Positions 34,353-44,231 of a stretch of DNA of 64,000 nt are shown here, piece after piece (the stretch's first letter is position 1; each line of letters starts with the position of its first letter). A program made the position numbers and the translations under genes. The stretch is from contig CALLWB010000034.1 in assembly GCA_938016265.1 (NCBI GenBank), positions 106,525-170,524 on the forward strand, in the 5' to 3' direction. The notes beneath the pieces were generated by a model, which was given only the letters and a program-made list of their open reading frames with translations, was not told the origin of the DNA and did no database searches. This stretch comes from an uncultured Saprospiraceae bacterium. Its GTDB lineage: Bacteria > Bacteroidota > Bacteroidia > Chitinophagales > Saprospiraceae.

Positions 34353-35939
34353 CTAATTTTTTACTTTATTCGACAGGTGGGCCAAATACCTGTCCAGCTC
34401 CTCCTTCACCACAGGAGCCAATACAATCAAACCAATCAGGTTTGGAAAAATCATTGCAAATACCATCGCATCAGAAAAATCGAGCACCGCCGTCAAACTA
34501 CTCGCCGACCCCAAAACAATGAAAAAACAAAACATCAATTTATAGATGATATCCGCCAACTCACTCTTACCAAACAAAAACTTCCAAGCAGTCAACCCGT
34601 AGTACGACCAAGCCAACATCGACGAAAAAGCAAACAAGATCACTGCAACCGTCAAAACGTAAGAGAACCCAGGGATCACCGAATCAAAAGCCAATGCCGT
34701 CAACTCCGTCCCACCAACATGCCGACCCAAACCTTCCATCCAAACCGCATCATTCAACACATTTCCATACTCAAACGCCCCGTTGATATTAAAGACAATG
34801 ATGACCAACGCGGTAATGGTACAAACAACCACCGTATCAATAAAAGGTTCGAGCAGCGCGACCACTCCCTCACTCGCGGGATAAGCCGTTTTTACAGCCG
34901 AGTGGACAATCGCTGCCGAACCTACCCCTGCTTCATTGGAAAACGCTGCCCGTTGAAATCCAACTACCAGCACACCTAAAAACCCGCCCGCTGCAGACGT
35001 CGGGGAAAACGCACCACGGAAAATCGAGGCAATGGCCTCTGGTAACAGGGTATAATTAAATAGTAAAATAATCAGTGCGGCCCCTAGATAGATAGCGCAC
35101 ATCAGCGGAACAATTTTTTCTGTCAGTTTACCAATACGACGGATACCTCCTATCAGGACCAGCGCAACCACCATCGACAACACCATTCCAAACAAAATAC
35201 TAGCAGTAGCCGACTCTGCACCAATTGTAGAAGTAAACATCAAAGCAGCCTGGTTGGACTGAAACATGTTCCCCCCTCCAAACGCACCTCCTACACACAT
35301 AATCGCATAAAAGTAACCGAATACAAGTCCCAACTTGCCATATCCCTTCTCCTTCATCCCCTTTGACAAATAGTACATCGGACCTCCGTATACGGTCCCT
35401 GATTTTTCATCCCGGTAGCGCACTCCTAGCGTACATTCTGTAAATTTAGAAGCCATCCCGATCAAACCAGCTACCATCATCCAGAAAGTGGCTCCTGGAC
35501 CACCGATGCTTATTGCAATGGCCACCCCGGCTATATTCCCGAGCCCCACCGTTGCAGAGATCGCAGACGTCAACGCTTGCATATGCGAGACTTCCCCCTT
35601 GATATGATCTGCTTGAATGGTTTTCAGATTATCGGAGTCACTTGCTTCTGTTTTATTATCATGTTTGCCCCGCACAATATCGATCGCCAGCTTAAACTTC
35701 GTCAGATTCACAAACCGAAAATAAATGGTAAAATAGGTAGCCGCGCAAAGCAAAAAGATAAGTACAATAGGCACACTAGTCCCTCCAATCTGCACTGGAG
35801 TAAGCGTAAACCCCTTGCAAGTCTGCGCCACCGTCGCCAAAGAGCCATCCATAAATCGCTGCAACGATTCCAAATCAACAAATAACAATAAGGCCGTTAT
35901 TCCGACCAAAAATGATAAAAGAATACTTAGTTGTTTCAT
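34353..35939 (-). CDS. AGCS family alanine/glycine:cation symporter
   Basis: 528 aa with 10-12 predicted membrane helices. The family signature is clear: SAISATVGLGNIAGVAIAIS, GGPGATFWMMVAGLIGMASK, FTECTLGVRYRDEKSGTVYG, GGPMYYLSKGM, FQRAAFSNEAGVGSAAIVHS and EPFIDTVVVCTITALVI. It imports alanine or glycine with Na+ or H+ across the inner membrane. The leading 60 residues include a first helix and a short loop. It is alone on the minus strand, 251 bases from a gene of unknown function upstream, and no regulatory site was evident. Confidence 0.93.
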   Translation of the reverse strand: MKQLSILLSFLVGITALLLFVDLESLQRFMDGSLATVAQTCKGFTLTPVQIGGTSVPIVLIFLLCAATYFTIYFRFVNLTKFKLAIDIVRGKHDNKTEASDSDNLKTIQADHIKGEVSHMQALTSAISATVGLGNIAGVAIAISIGGPGATFWMMVAGLIGMASKFTECTLGVRYRDEKSGTVYGGPMYYLSKGMKEKGYGKLGLVFGYFYAIMCVGGAFGGGNMFQSNQAALMFTSTIGAESATASILFGMVLSMVVALVLIGGIRRIGKLTEKIVPLMCAIYLGAALIILLFNYTLLPEAIASIFRGAFSPTSAAGGFLGVLVVGFQRAAFSNEAGVGSAAIVHSAVKTAYPASEGVVALLEPFIDTVVVCTITALVIIVFNINGAFEYGNVLNDAVWMEGLGRHVGGTELTALAFDSVIPGFSYVLTVAVILFAFSSMLAWSYYGLTAWKFLFGKSELADIIYKLMFCFFIVLGSASSLTAVLDFSDAMVFAMIFPNLIGLIVLAPVVKEELDRYLAHLSNKVKN

Positions 35940-36190
35940 AGTTAGTAGTGTATTGGTGAATTAGATAATAGTGTTGTGTTGAATGGTGTAATGGCATACT
36001 TCTCCAGGGGCTGCAGGCAACCAAAATAGGAATAGCATCCTAGCAAACAACCGGCACCAGCTCCACAGGAGCGACGCCTAATTGGTCAAATTATTACTCG
36101 CAAACTGGTTTATAATCCAAGGGGCATTTGTCTCTCCCTCTACAAAAATGTCCTTCTACTTTCTACCGTATACCAATTACGCACTACCAC

Positions 36191-38143
36191 CTACAAATTC
36201 CATCCAGGAAAATTGATATGACTTTGCAGCTCCTTCATCGTTGTTCGAACAAAATCCTTATAAAATGTTCTCAATTTTTGTCCTAGCAGATGGTCATTTT
36301 TTAATTCCGCTTTCAAGTAAATGATGTAAGGATAATAGAAGTAAGGTATTTTGATATAATTGCACATAATGGTCAAGGCCTGATGTCCGAAATCCTGTAG
36401 CAATTGGACCTGATCATCCAGTCTGTCCTCCCCTAGTGATTTTGAAAAATCACCAGACAAAGCAGCAGCCAGCGTGTTTACCTCCTCCCAGTAGTTGGTG
36501 TTGGTATTTCGAAACGCATAGACGGCAAAAGAGATCAAATCACTGGTCTGTTTAGCGATCTCTTGCAAGGGCAAACTGGCGGCTACATGTTTGATTTTCC
36601 GTGTCCCGTCTCCTTCTTGCTCATAGCTATCGGTGACCAGGGGGATCGTATTTTGAATCTCCTCAATGTTGCCTCCCATTTTATTGAACATCGCTTTATT
36701 GGGCGTGTAATACGGGATGGTATTGACCAATTCACCGGATTGATCCGGCAAGTTGTAATGCTTGTAATAGAAGGCATGCAGCACATGATCATTCAGATTT
36801 TGATTAAGATCATGTTCATTGTGTGCCCCATCCAATAAGGCGTAGGTACAGTCGAAATTGAGCTCTCGTCGATTGCCAAATTTGATAAACTGGCTGTACT
36901 TGTGTTGGGCATACCGTTGCAAAAATGTATAATAAATCGTGTCCCGATCAATGTTGCTGAAATACCGCTTAATAATGGACAGTACATTCAGCGGCAATTT
37001 ATGCCGTTGTACATGTTTGAGCAACCGATATCTAGATAGTACCTCGTCGATTTCTTTATCCATTTTATCCTCCGATAGCATTTCAGAAATGATAAACAAA
37101 ACATTGTCTTTATCCTTGTACAGCTCCTTGTTGATTTCCTTGATCTCGCTAGCAAAATCGACGTAGTAATCGGTATCTTTAAAAAACTGCTCTCTGGACA
37201 ATTTTAGGTAGGGTGAGGAGCTGTCTACTGATAAAATCTCTAGATTTTCCCCTTCGTGAAAACCGAGCAGGCCGTAAAATTGCTTTCTGTATTTCAAGGA
37301 TTTCGCGTAGCCCTCTTCGATGGCGGATTCTGTGATGCCGGATTGCATTAAGGTTTTAGAAATTTCATTGTAAAAGGCATACTCTTCGTTGGTCAAAACG
37401 ATGTTGGATTTTTTTCCATACACGGTCTCAAATCGCTTGAGTTTGCCGATTTCCATAAGCAAAGTGATATTATCCGGGATGGGACTGAGCGCCTGTCCTA
37501 GTAGAATCCCTTCAAAATTTTCAATCTTTTGGGTAGACTGGACTTTGCTCTTCAGCGTATTGATGTTGTAGCTGTGAAAATTGGAACATTCAATAAAATC
37601 AGAGATCTCGTCGACATTAATTTTCTTACTGATAATAGAGGCAAAATAAGAGGGGAATGCCGTGATAAATTCATCCACCGAGTCCTTGTGTATTTTTTTC
37701 CTTTTGGAAATGTAATCCGTTATATTCTTATCGTTTTGGCTATTGAATTTTTCGTTGAAGGCTTGCCTTAATGTTCCAATAAAATATTGAGTTAAGTTGT
37801 CTACTTCTATCTTCTCCTGAATTGGTTTTTGTTGGACGATCGTGTTAATGTACGCCTCATATTTTTGTTCCAGAAAGTCCAAAATGACTTCAGCGTCATT
37901 GATGTTTGATTCATTGATGTTGCAAAAGCTCTGTCTGCTGATAAAGTGAGAAATTTGAGGAGCAGTGGTCCAGAGTCTTGGCAAATTGGAGACACCATTG
38001 ATCTGTTTGGACGCTGCAACAAATTGGATGATATCCTTAGACGACAACCCCTTTTGACCCTGTGGCTCATTGATGTCGCCATTTTTTACTCTGGCGAGGC
38101 GCAATCGGAGATTCTCAAGTCGTTCAGGATGTTGGGGATTCAT
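36191..38143 (-). CDS. 650-residue protein of unknown family
   Basis: No family was recognised and no membrane helix or signal peptide is seen, so it should be cytosolic. It is mostly charged alpha-helix, with a Lys/Asn/Tyr-rich composition. Segments that could help identification: MNPQHPERLENLRLRLARVK at the start, LLTNEEYAFYNEISKTLMQ-like and RYRLLKHVQRHKLPLNVLS stretches in the middle, TYALLDGAHNEHDLNQNLND, and a C-terminal AYIIYLKAEL-type helical end with FVRTTMKELQSHINFPGW. A Cys/His/Asp cluster that would mark a nuclease or metal site is not evident. It is flanked by a convergent-side AGCS gene and a divergent lipoprotein. The reading frame is long and uninterrupted and lies alone on its strand, so it is very likely a real gene. 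Confidence 0.75.
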   Translation of the reverse strand: MNPQHPERLENLRLRLARVKNGDINEPQGQKGLSSKDIIQFVAASKQINGVSNLPRLWTTAPQISHFISRQSFCNINESNINDAEVILDFLEQKYEAYINTIVQQKPIQEKIEVDNLTQYFIGTLRQAFNEKFNSQNDKNITDYISKRKKIHKDSVDEFITAFPSYFASIISKKINVDEISDFIECSNFHSYNINTLKSKVQSTQKIENFEGILLGQALSPIPDNITLLMEIGKLKRFETVYGKKSNIVLTNEEYAFYNEISKTLMQSGITESAIEEGYAKSLKYRKQFYGLLGFHEGENLEILSVDSSSPYLKLSREQFFKDTDYYVDFASEIKEINKELYKDKDNVLFIISEMLSEDKMDKEIDEVLSRYRLLKHVQRHKLPLNVLSIIKRYFSNIDRDTIYYTFLQRYAQHKYSQFIKFGNRRELNFDCTYALLDGAHNEHDLNQNLNDHVLHAFYYKHYNLPDQSGELVNTIPYYTPNKAMFNKMGGNIEEIQNTIPLVTDSYEQEGDGTRKIKHVAASLPLQEIAKQTSDLISFAVYAFRNTNTNYWEEVNTLAAALSGDFSKSLGEDRLDDQVQLLQDFGHQALTIMCNYIKIPYFYYPYIIYLKAELKNDHLLGQKLRTFYKDFVRTTMKELQSHINFPGWNL

Positions 38144-38312
38144 CTTGTATTAATTTTCAATAAAGGTATTTAAACTTCTTGATTATTGCCTGCAAATTAT
38201 GGGTTGCAAAATTTGCATCTGATTATGTTAAAATTTGCATTCATTCGCCAAACGGGCATAGTTCTTGACGTTGGAGTCTACAATCATAAAAACCTTAATC
38301 AAAATTTAAAGT

Positions 38313-38789
38313 ATGAAAACTATTCCATTTTTGACGCTTATCGCTTTACTGTTGTTTGTCGTAAGTAGTTGTGACAAGGGGGGCGACCTGGTTGATCCAC
38401 CTAGCAAAACAGAATTATTAGGGGATGGTCCATGGGAATTATCCGCCCAAACTGTTGATCCACCAGTAGATTACAACGGCACGCCAGTATCCAATGAGTT
38501 TGCACAGTTGGACGCTTGTATAAAAGACAATATTCTCACTTTCGTGAATGGCACCTACACGATCAATGAAGGCGATAGCAAATGCGACGAAGCAGACCCG
38601 CTAATTAAAGAAGCTGGTACCTGGTCACTATCTGACGAGGAAGCTACGATTACTTTTGACGCAGAAAGCGGCGCACAAACTGTCCGAGCACTTACGACCC
38701 TAAACCGTGATCAATTAGTTTTGACCGAAACTTTCGAGGACGGCGGTTTGACGTTCACCAGAATATATACGTTCGACGATATTGACTAG
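38313..38789 (+). CDS. lipocalin-like lipoprotein
   Basis: 158 aa. Lipoprotein signal MKTIPFLTLIALLLFVVSSC with lipobox Cys20, then KGGDLVDPPSKTELL and a lipocalin-like (lipocalin_4/DUF4923-type) beta-barrel domain: GDGPWELSAQTVDPP, a short Cys-containing segment (DACIKDNILTF), CDEADPLIKEAGTWSLS, EATITFDAE and TRIYTFDDID. Such lipoproteins are common in Bacteroidota and bind unknown ligands at the outer membrane. It is followed by a strong terminator at 38818-38854. It is divergent from the 650-residue gene across 169 bases. Confidence 0.75.
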   Translation: MKTIPFLTLIALLLFVVSSCDKGGDLVDPPSKTELLGDGPWELSAQTVDPPVDYNGTPVSNEFAQLDACIKDNILTFVNGTYTINEGDSKCDEADPLIKEAGTWSLSDEEATITFDAESGAQTVRALTTLNRDQLVLTETFEDGGLTFTRIYTFDDID

Positions 38790-38817
38790 TTCAGAATCTA
38801 ACAATAGACTAGTAGTC

Positions 38818-38854
38818 GAGAGGGATAAGCATTGTGTTTGTCCCTCTTTTTTTT
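38818..38854 (+). terminator. intrinsic terminator of the lipocalin-like lipoprotein gene
   Basis: AGAGGGA (38819-38825) pairs with TCCCTCT (38841-38847) and is followed by eight T. The stem is nearly the same sequence as the terminator at 5632-5666. Confidence 0.8.
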
Positions 38855-38935
38855 GTGGTTATCCGTGTTAAAAATCAAGTTGTTAGAGTATTATTACTAT
38901 CAGAATGGGAGATAAAAAATTAGTAAAATACAAGG

Positions 38936-39094
38936 TTGTGTAAACTTAAATTTATACTTCTAGGAATTGTTCTTTTAAGTGCTTGTTGTTTAGTAGATCA
39001 CGATACCAATCATAAAATCAGCAGGATGGAAAAACATGTACGATTTGGTATAAAACTAACTTTCTTTCTCCAAGGCCTTCTTTTGATTTTTTGA
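38936..39094 (+). pseudogene. possible lipoprotein remnant, about 52 codons
   Basis: An open frame starting with TTG at 38936 encodes LCKLKFILLGIVLLSACC..., with the look of a lipoprotein signal (LLSAC lipobox). It ends at a TGA at 39092 after about 30 more residues. It has no ATG and no conserved domain. It may be a decayed relative of the lipoproteins around it or chance. The rest of the 38855-39288 gap (AT-rich) shows nothing else. Confidence 0.3.
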
Positions 39095-39288
39095 AAATTT
39101 CAAGCTGATCTTGATACTTTGGGTTCCTTCATTCGATGTTAGAAATATCATTATTCTTTTTTACATAAATCCAGTAGTTCCATTTTTGTTGAGGAAACCT
39201 GCATTCTGTATATAAAAAAAATGATCCAGGCAATATTAAAATCACCTGGATCAACAAAGATCACATTTCACCTAACATTCAGAGAATT

Positions 39289-42030
39289 CTAGTGTTTAAT
39301 AATTTTGATTGTTTTAGAATTTTCTGACTTCAAGAAGTAAATACCGTCTTCTAATCTTTCTATATCAATGGTTGGCTGATCAGACTGAAGGATCATCTGC
39401 CCTATGGTATTGAAAATTTGAATCAGCTCTCCTGGCTCTAATCCGATTACATTAATCTCCTTTTCAGTTGGATTAGGGTAAATGACTACCTCATCGATTT
39501 CACGACAATTTACTTTAGCGTGTAATATGTTTGAATAGACGAAACTTCCGTCGTGGTCCACCATTTTTAGTCGGTAATAATTTTCGACATTGGCTTCTTC
39601 ATCAAGAGATCCATACTCGTGCGGCTGATTTCCTCCACGACCTTCTATTCTTTCAATCATGTTGAATGTGTATGCGTCTATGCTATGTTCCAGCTCGAAG
39701 TGGGAGAAATTTTCTTCTGTTTCAGTTTGCCACTGCACCAAAACGCTACATTCTTTTGAAACTGTTTCAAACTTACTTAATGTTATTGGCAGCGTCGTAC
39801 CAGTCACCGTTACATAAGCTGAACCACCACTAAATCCTGAAATACCATTGAATTGAATATAATTTACACCGTTACCAATTGTTGATGCATCAGTTTCAGA
39901 TACTCCCATTGCATCGGGAACGACCTCAGGTGTTAGCACTGTGTATCCTGATCCTCCGGCCAATGCGGTGCCATCGGAATCGATATCCGCTGTAGGATCG
40001 AAAACATCTTTTTTGAACCAAACTATATCAGCTGGTGTCGGGGCGGTAGATGTAGGGTCAGAATCCGATAAAGCTATTGCGTCATCTAACATCGCTTGCA
40101 ACTCTGATGGAGGATAATAGAATCGAACATTAACTGGTGCCGTTAAAGCAGTGTTGCCAACGGTTTGTACATGCCAGTCTCTTGCCATGGCAAACATACC
40201 AGAAGTTGATACTGCATCGTATCTGTCAGTAGGGGTTTGAGCGACACGAACATCGACATATTCAATCTTTGTTGTATTGGCTCCCATCTCAATAGAGAAC
40301 AATACTTTATCAGGTTCATTTACATTATAGTAGTGCGTCCATGTGCCATTGGCGCAATCTGATGTTAAGCGGTTTACACCATAAGTCTGGCTAGATGATA
40401 CATCTGTGGTACCGTCCCAAAGGTATCCTGTTGTATTTGCTCCACCATCTGAAATAGCGTAGTCTATTACCGCTAAAGGTATACAAAAACTACACTCTAG
40501 TGCCTGTACCGTATCATCGGTTGAACTAACATCTGCCTGGCCACCAGATGCGGTAATTGGAACTCCATTAGCATCTATCCCACCTGTTAGCGAATCATTC
40601 ATTATATCACCATAGGCAAATCCACCAGCGCCTTCCAACGCATCTGCACATCCATCATCATCGCTATCCAGATCAAGATAATCCGGTAGTGCATCCCCAT
40701 CAGTATTCAAAGGAGTACAAGGCCAAATGACAGATATATCGTCAATAGCATAATTTTCAGCATTACTGGATAGTTCACTTGTTTCGATAGTGACAACAGT
40801 GACTGGATTGCTTGGATCATAATATCCAAAGAATAACCATTCCGCATTCCCTGCAGCACTGGCTGTTGCACCACCATCTACTGAATTGATTGCCCAGAAA
40901 GCATCGCCGCTACCGTTTCCATTACTACTCCAAACAAGAGTTCCATCAAAGCTTACGTTGACAGTAGCTGGTCCATTCGAATCATGAATATCTCCCATAT
41001 TCATTCCAAATCCATAAACTGGTTGATCAAATGTAATGGTTGTCGTTATATTATCATTCTGTGGGAGCCTAACCATTTTTGACCCAGAAACTGGACTGAC
41101 GCCATAATTCGCCCCTCCAATATTTGGATTAGTACCGGTGGTATTCCATGTTAGAAAGTCGAAGTTGACTCCATTAGGATTACCACTTAGACCTTCAAAA
41201 TCTTCTACCATAGCCCCTTGTGCATTTGCTAGTAAGTAATTCCAATCAAATCTGTTTGAAATAAGACCTGTTTTTCCCAAATGGGCTTCTAGGGTGGTGC
41301 CATCAGTAAATCGGTAAGGATCACAATATCCCTCATCGAAATCTGTAATACCATCATGATCTTCATCTTGATCAACTGCATTGACAACGCCATCTTCGTC
41401 ACCATCTAGATCACAAAGTACTGTTGGTTCGCTAAAGTCATAATATGCTCTATGAATGCGTAAATCTCTGTCTCCGCTGATTCTTACAATACGCAAATAA
41501 CGTATACCGGTTGGATCAGCAACTGTATATGAATAGCCTACCCCAGAAGTAGTTGTAGCATAGGTTTGAGTATTTCCCCATGTGGTATTGTCCATCGAGC
41601 TTTGAACCTCAGCTACTGCCTCTTTATTACCGAAGGTAACATTGCTCCTACTCAGCGTGATTGTTATGGTTTCACCATTGGGAACTACTTCAGTAAGATC
41701 CAATTCTAAATAATCTGCAGCACCGTTTATTACAGCGTAACTTCCATCATCGTTGCCTAATGAAAAATAGCGGTCTTCTACACTGTTATAACCACTTACC
41801 GTTTTCGCTACTCCTTCACTAATAATGTTTACTGTGAAAGCTAATTCTCCTGCAGCACATTGCGTATATGCATTGGGGCCGGTAAAAATAGTCATACTGA
41901 CTAACATCATGGCATAGCCTAATCGTAAGAACGAATGATTGTACTTTTTAGAGAACATTTTTTTGTAAGAATCCTTACAAACCTTTTGGTCTAATTTTGT
42001 AATTAAAAGTTTTTGTTTTTTCATCTTCAT
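39289..42030 (-). CDS. T9SS-secreted protein with Ca2+-binding TSP3-like repeats
   Basis: 913 aa. The first 24 residues are Lys-rich, so translation may start at the second Met cluster (MFSKKYNHSFLRLGYAMML, about residue 25) to give the signal peptide. Domains: an N-terminal beta-sandwich (about 57-200); DLDGDEDGVVNAVDQDEDHD and NTDGDALPDYLDLDSDDDG (TSP3-type Ca2+ loops, about 210-235 and 445-470); a second adhesin-like module (about 250-435); a further beta domain (about 520-770); an Fn3-like module before the tail (VLVQWQTETEENFSHFELEH); and a type A T9SS sorting domain (VVIYPNPTEKEINVIGL ... LEDGIYFLKSE ... TIKIIKH). It is a calcium-dependent surface or secreted protein, divergent from the helical protein at 42596. 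Ligand unknown. Confidence 0.8.
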   Translation of the reverse strand: MKMKKQKLLITKLDQKVCKDSYKKMFSKKYNHSFLRLGYAMMLVSMTIFTGPNAYTQCAAGELAFTVNIISEGVAKTVSGYNSVEDRYFSLGNDDGSYAVINGAADYLELDLTEVVPNGETITITLSRSNVTFGNKEAVAEVQSSMDNTTWGNTQTYATTTSGVGYSYTVADPTGIRYLRIVRISGDRDLRIHRAYYDFSEPTVLCDLDGDEDGVVNAVDQDEDHDGITDFDEGYCDPYRFTDGTTLEAHLGKTGLISNRFDWNYLLANAQGAMVEDFEGLSGNPNGVNFDFLTWNTTGTNPNIGGANYGVSPVSGSKMVRLPQNDNITTTITFDQPVYGFGMNMGDIHDSNGPATVNVSFDGTLVWSSNGNGSGDAFWAINSVDGGATASAAGNAEWLFFGYYDPSNPVTVVTIETSELSSNAENYAIDDISVIWPCTPLNTDGDALPDYLDLDSDDDGCADALEGAGGFAYGDIMNDSLTGGIDANGVPITASGGQADVSSTDDTVQALECSFCIPLAVIDYAISDGGANTTGYLWDGTTDVSSSQTYGVNRLTSDCANGTWTHYYNVNEPDKVLFSIEMGANTTKIEYVDVRVAQTPTDRYDAVSTSGMFAMARDWHVQTVGNTALTAPVNVRFYYPPSELQAMLDDAIALSDSDPTSTAPTPADIVWFKKDVFDPTADIDSDGTALAGGSGYTVLTPEVVPDAMGVSETDASTIGNGVNYIQFNGISGFSGGSAYVTVTGTTLPITLSKFETVSKECSVLVQWQTETEENFSHFELEHSIDAYTFNMIERIEGRGGNQPHEYGSLDEEANVENYYRLKMVDHDGSFVYSNILHAKVNCREIDEVVIYPNPTEKEINVIGLEPGELIQIFNTIGQMILQSDQPTIDIERLEDGIYFLKSENSKTIKIIKH

Positions 42031-42595
42031 TTTTTTTAATTGTTTATTTTTTCCACAAATTATTATTGCTAATAATTGTAGAGATTTATAGGGATTTTAA
42101 ACTAATGGATACAGAATTAAAGAGTTTTGCTTGGACATAGAATCCCCCTCTAGTCTTCTTAAGAAGAATATTCAGTTAAGCGAACTCTAATGATTAAAGA
42201 ATAAGTAAGGCGATAAAACAATAGAGACAAACCTCTTCACCTTTGCGGCTTGGTTTCTAAATTTGCCTTACCAAGTTAAGATTGTAAAATTTCCTTCGTT
42301 CTAAAATTGAGACGTCAATTCGATCTTAGGCTTATTTGCGAAATCACTCCTCTAATTACGGCGATCAAATTGGTTTGTTGCGGCTAGTTAACGACAAAAA
42401 TTTAGCAAAATAATAGTTGAAAATTAATTTTTACGAACATAAACCATCTGGTGTTCAATAAGTTAAAATAATAAAAATAATGCCCGATTATTTTATACAG
42501 CTGCAAAATTATTTTCTGAATAAATACTAGCGCTTTTTTTAACGATTCATTTCATTTATTTTAGGTGAAGATTCAATCACCCAATTTTTTGTAAA
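42031..42595. other. 565-base divergent intergenic region
   Basis: No gene seen. AT-rich. It contains a TAAATTTG word on the plus strand (42258-42265) with no TTTG at proper spacing, and a CTTTGCGGCT word near 42241 like the dispersed repeat. Both flanking genes should have promoters here, but I cannot place them. Confidence 0.4.
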
Positions 42596-44074
42596 ATGAA
42601 GGAGGAAAACAATTTGTATCACCTGATACACGACCTTAGTAATAATGAAAAAAGATTTTTCTATTCCTACACTTCCGTATTTAGCCATTCTACTAAAATT
42701 AAAAATTACATCAAACTATTTGACACTTACTTAAGCGTCAAGAAGTTTAACAGAGAGGTCTTGAATCAAAAAATTACCGCTGTTGTTTCTTCGGGAAATG
42801 TAAATGCAGCAAATAAATATTTAAAAGAAAGAATTCTTGAGTCCTTAAAAGTATTCAATAAAAATCAAAGTAAGCAATCACAAGATCTTGAAGAAATTAG
42901 CATCATTCAAATGTTGAAAGAACGCGGGAATTATAAAAGTGTCTTTAAACGATCAAAAAGATTAGTAAGAAAGAAACTCAAAAATGACAATCTAGAACAC
43001 ATAGACATACTATATAATTTTTTGCATGACTGCAGGCTGCCTCTATTTACGAATGATTCTAATGGTTTTGAATATTCCAAAACTATTAGAAAAGATCAGT
43101 TAAAAGCAATAGAACATAGACGTACAACATTAAAGATTGACTTGATTTTTGAAGAGTTACGTTGTTTACATTACTCAGGAGAGGATAAAAATTTAGAATC
43201 ACAGACAGCTAAACTGCTAAAGGAGCTAGAAGAAACAGCAGAAGATACGGAGTTGTCAATAAATCAAAAATATAAGTATCTGAATGTAAAGTACATGCTA
43301 CTTTGTGATTTAGGAGTATTTGAAGAAACCCACAAGCTCATAGAAGAACTGTATGTATTTGTATCTGCGAACGGCTCCTATTTTTCTTACAACAATAAAT
43401 GTCAAGTTTATGTTAATTTTTTAAAATGCCTCCTAGAGAAAAACGAAAAGGAGAAGTTTTTTGAGGTTTTGAATGAGTTAAAATCAACCCTCCAGCAACC
43501 AGGAATTCATCAACGAAACTATACTTATTGGTATTATTTACGCTACCTAGACTATAGCGCTAGTAATTTTGTCGAACTACCAACAAACGTCCATAATGAA
43601 ATAAAACAGTGTTGTGATAACAAAGATTTGATTCCTTCTGAAACACAGCAGGTTTCGCTGAGTCTCAGATTGGCATCCTACCATTTTATTATTTTTAACT
43701 ATGAGCAAAGTCTTGAGCTTTTCGATGAGATTTATCTACAAAAAATTGTAAAGCCACATAATTATGAATTTCTTTCTAGTTCGATAATTTATTCTATCCT
43801 GTTACACCTTACTAATAATGAAAGTTTGGCTAAATCCAGGTATCAGTTATTCCGAAGGAAATTAAAGCGAGAAGGTTTGCTTAAATCCCCACTTGATAAA
43901 ATTTTCGACATTGTTTCCACTTTTATTCATAGTGAGCTGAATCATGGTTCCGTGCTAGCATGCAGTCAATCAATTTTTGCCTTGACTAAAGAAATTTCAT
44001 CCTCCCCAGTAATAGAGGATAAGCTTTATTCTCTGCTTTGTTGGACAAATCACATACAAAACAAATCAACATAA
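42596..44074 (+). CDS. helical protein of a Bacteroidota-specific family (NEKRFF type)
   Basis: 492 aa, no signal peptide or membrane helix. The start HLIHDLSNNEKRFFYSYTS, then KNYIKLFDTYLSVKKFNREV, NAANKYLKERILESLKVFN and ISIIQMLKERGNYKSVFKRS, belongs to a family I recall as multi-copy in Saprospiria and other Bacteroidota (SKxEKRYFKxF... motifs), of unknown function. It looks like TPR-like alpha-solenoid. It is divergent from the TSP3 protein and 157 bases before a T9SS lipase in the same direction. The 501-residue protein at 52742 has a similar overall length and helical make-up, but a different N-terminal motif, so I would not call them homologues without alignment. Confidence 0.6.
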   Translation: MKEENNLYHLIHDLSNNEKRFFYSYTSVFSHSTKIKNYIKLFDTYLSVKKFNREVLNQKITAVVSSGNVNAANKYLKERILESLKVFNKNQSKQSQDLEEISIIQMLKERGNYKSVFKRSKRLVRKKLKNDNLEHIDILYNFLHDCRLPLFTNDSNGFEYSKTIRKDQLKAIEHRRTTLKIDLIFEELRCLHYSGEDKNLESQTAKLLKELEETAEDTELSINQKYKYLNVKYMLLCDLGVFEETHKLIEELYVFVSANGSYFSYNNKCQVYVNFLKCLLEKNEKEKFFEVLNELKSTLQQPGIHQRNYTYWYYLRYLDYSASNFVELPTNVHNEIKQCCDNKDLIPSETQQVSLSLRLASYHFIIFNYEQSLELFDEIYLQKIVKPHNYEFLSSSIIYSILLHLTNNESLAKSRYQLFRRKLKREGLLKSPLDKIFDIVSTFIHSELNHGSVLACSQSIFALTKEISSSPVIEDKLYSLLCWTNHIQNKST

Positions 44075-44231
44075 CCTATAATAAAGAAAATGCCCTTTAC
44101 AGCATAAAGTTACCAGACACAATAGATGTTTAGAGAAATACTGTTACCAATACCCATTAAATCGAAATTACTAATCCAAGCAAAAGATTGATTTTTCTCG
44201 CTAATTTTTAATACAAATAAACACAACTAAA

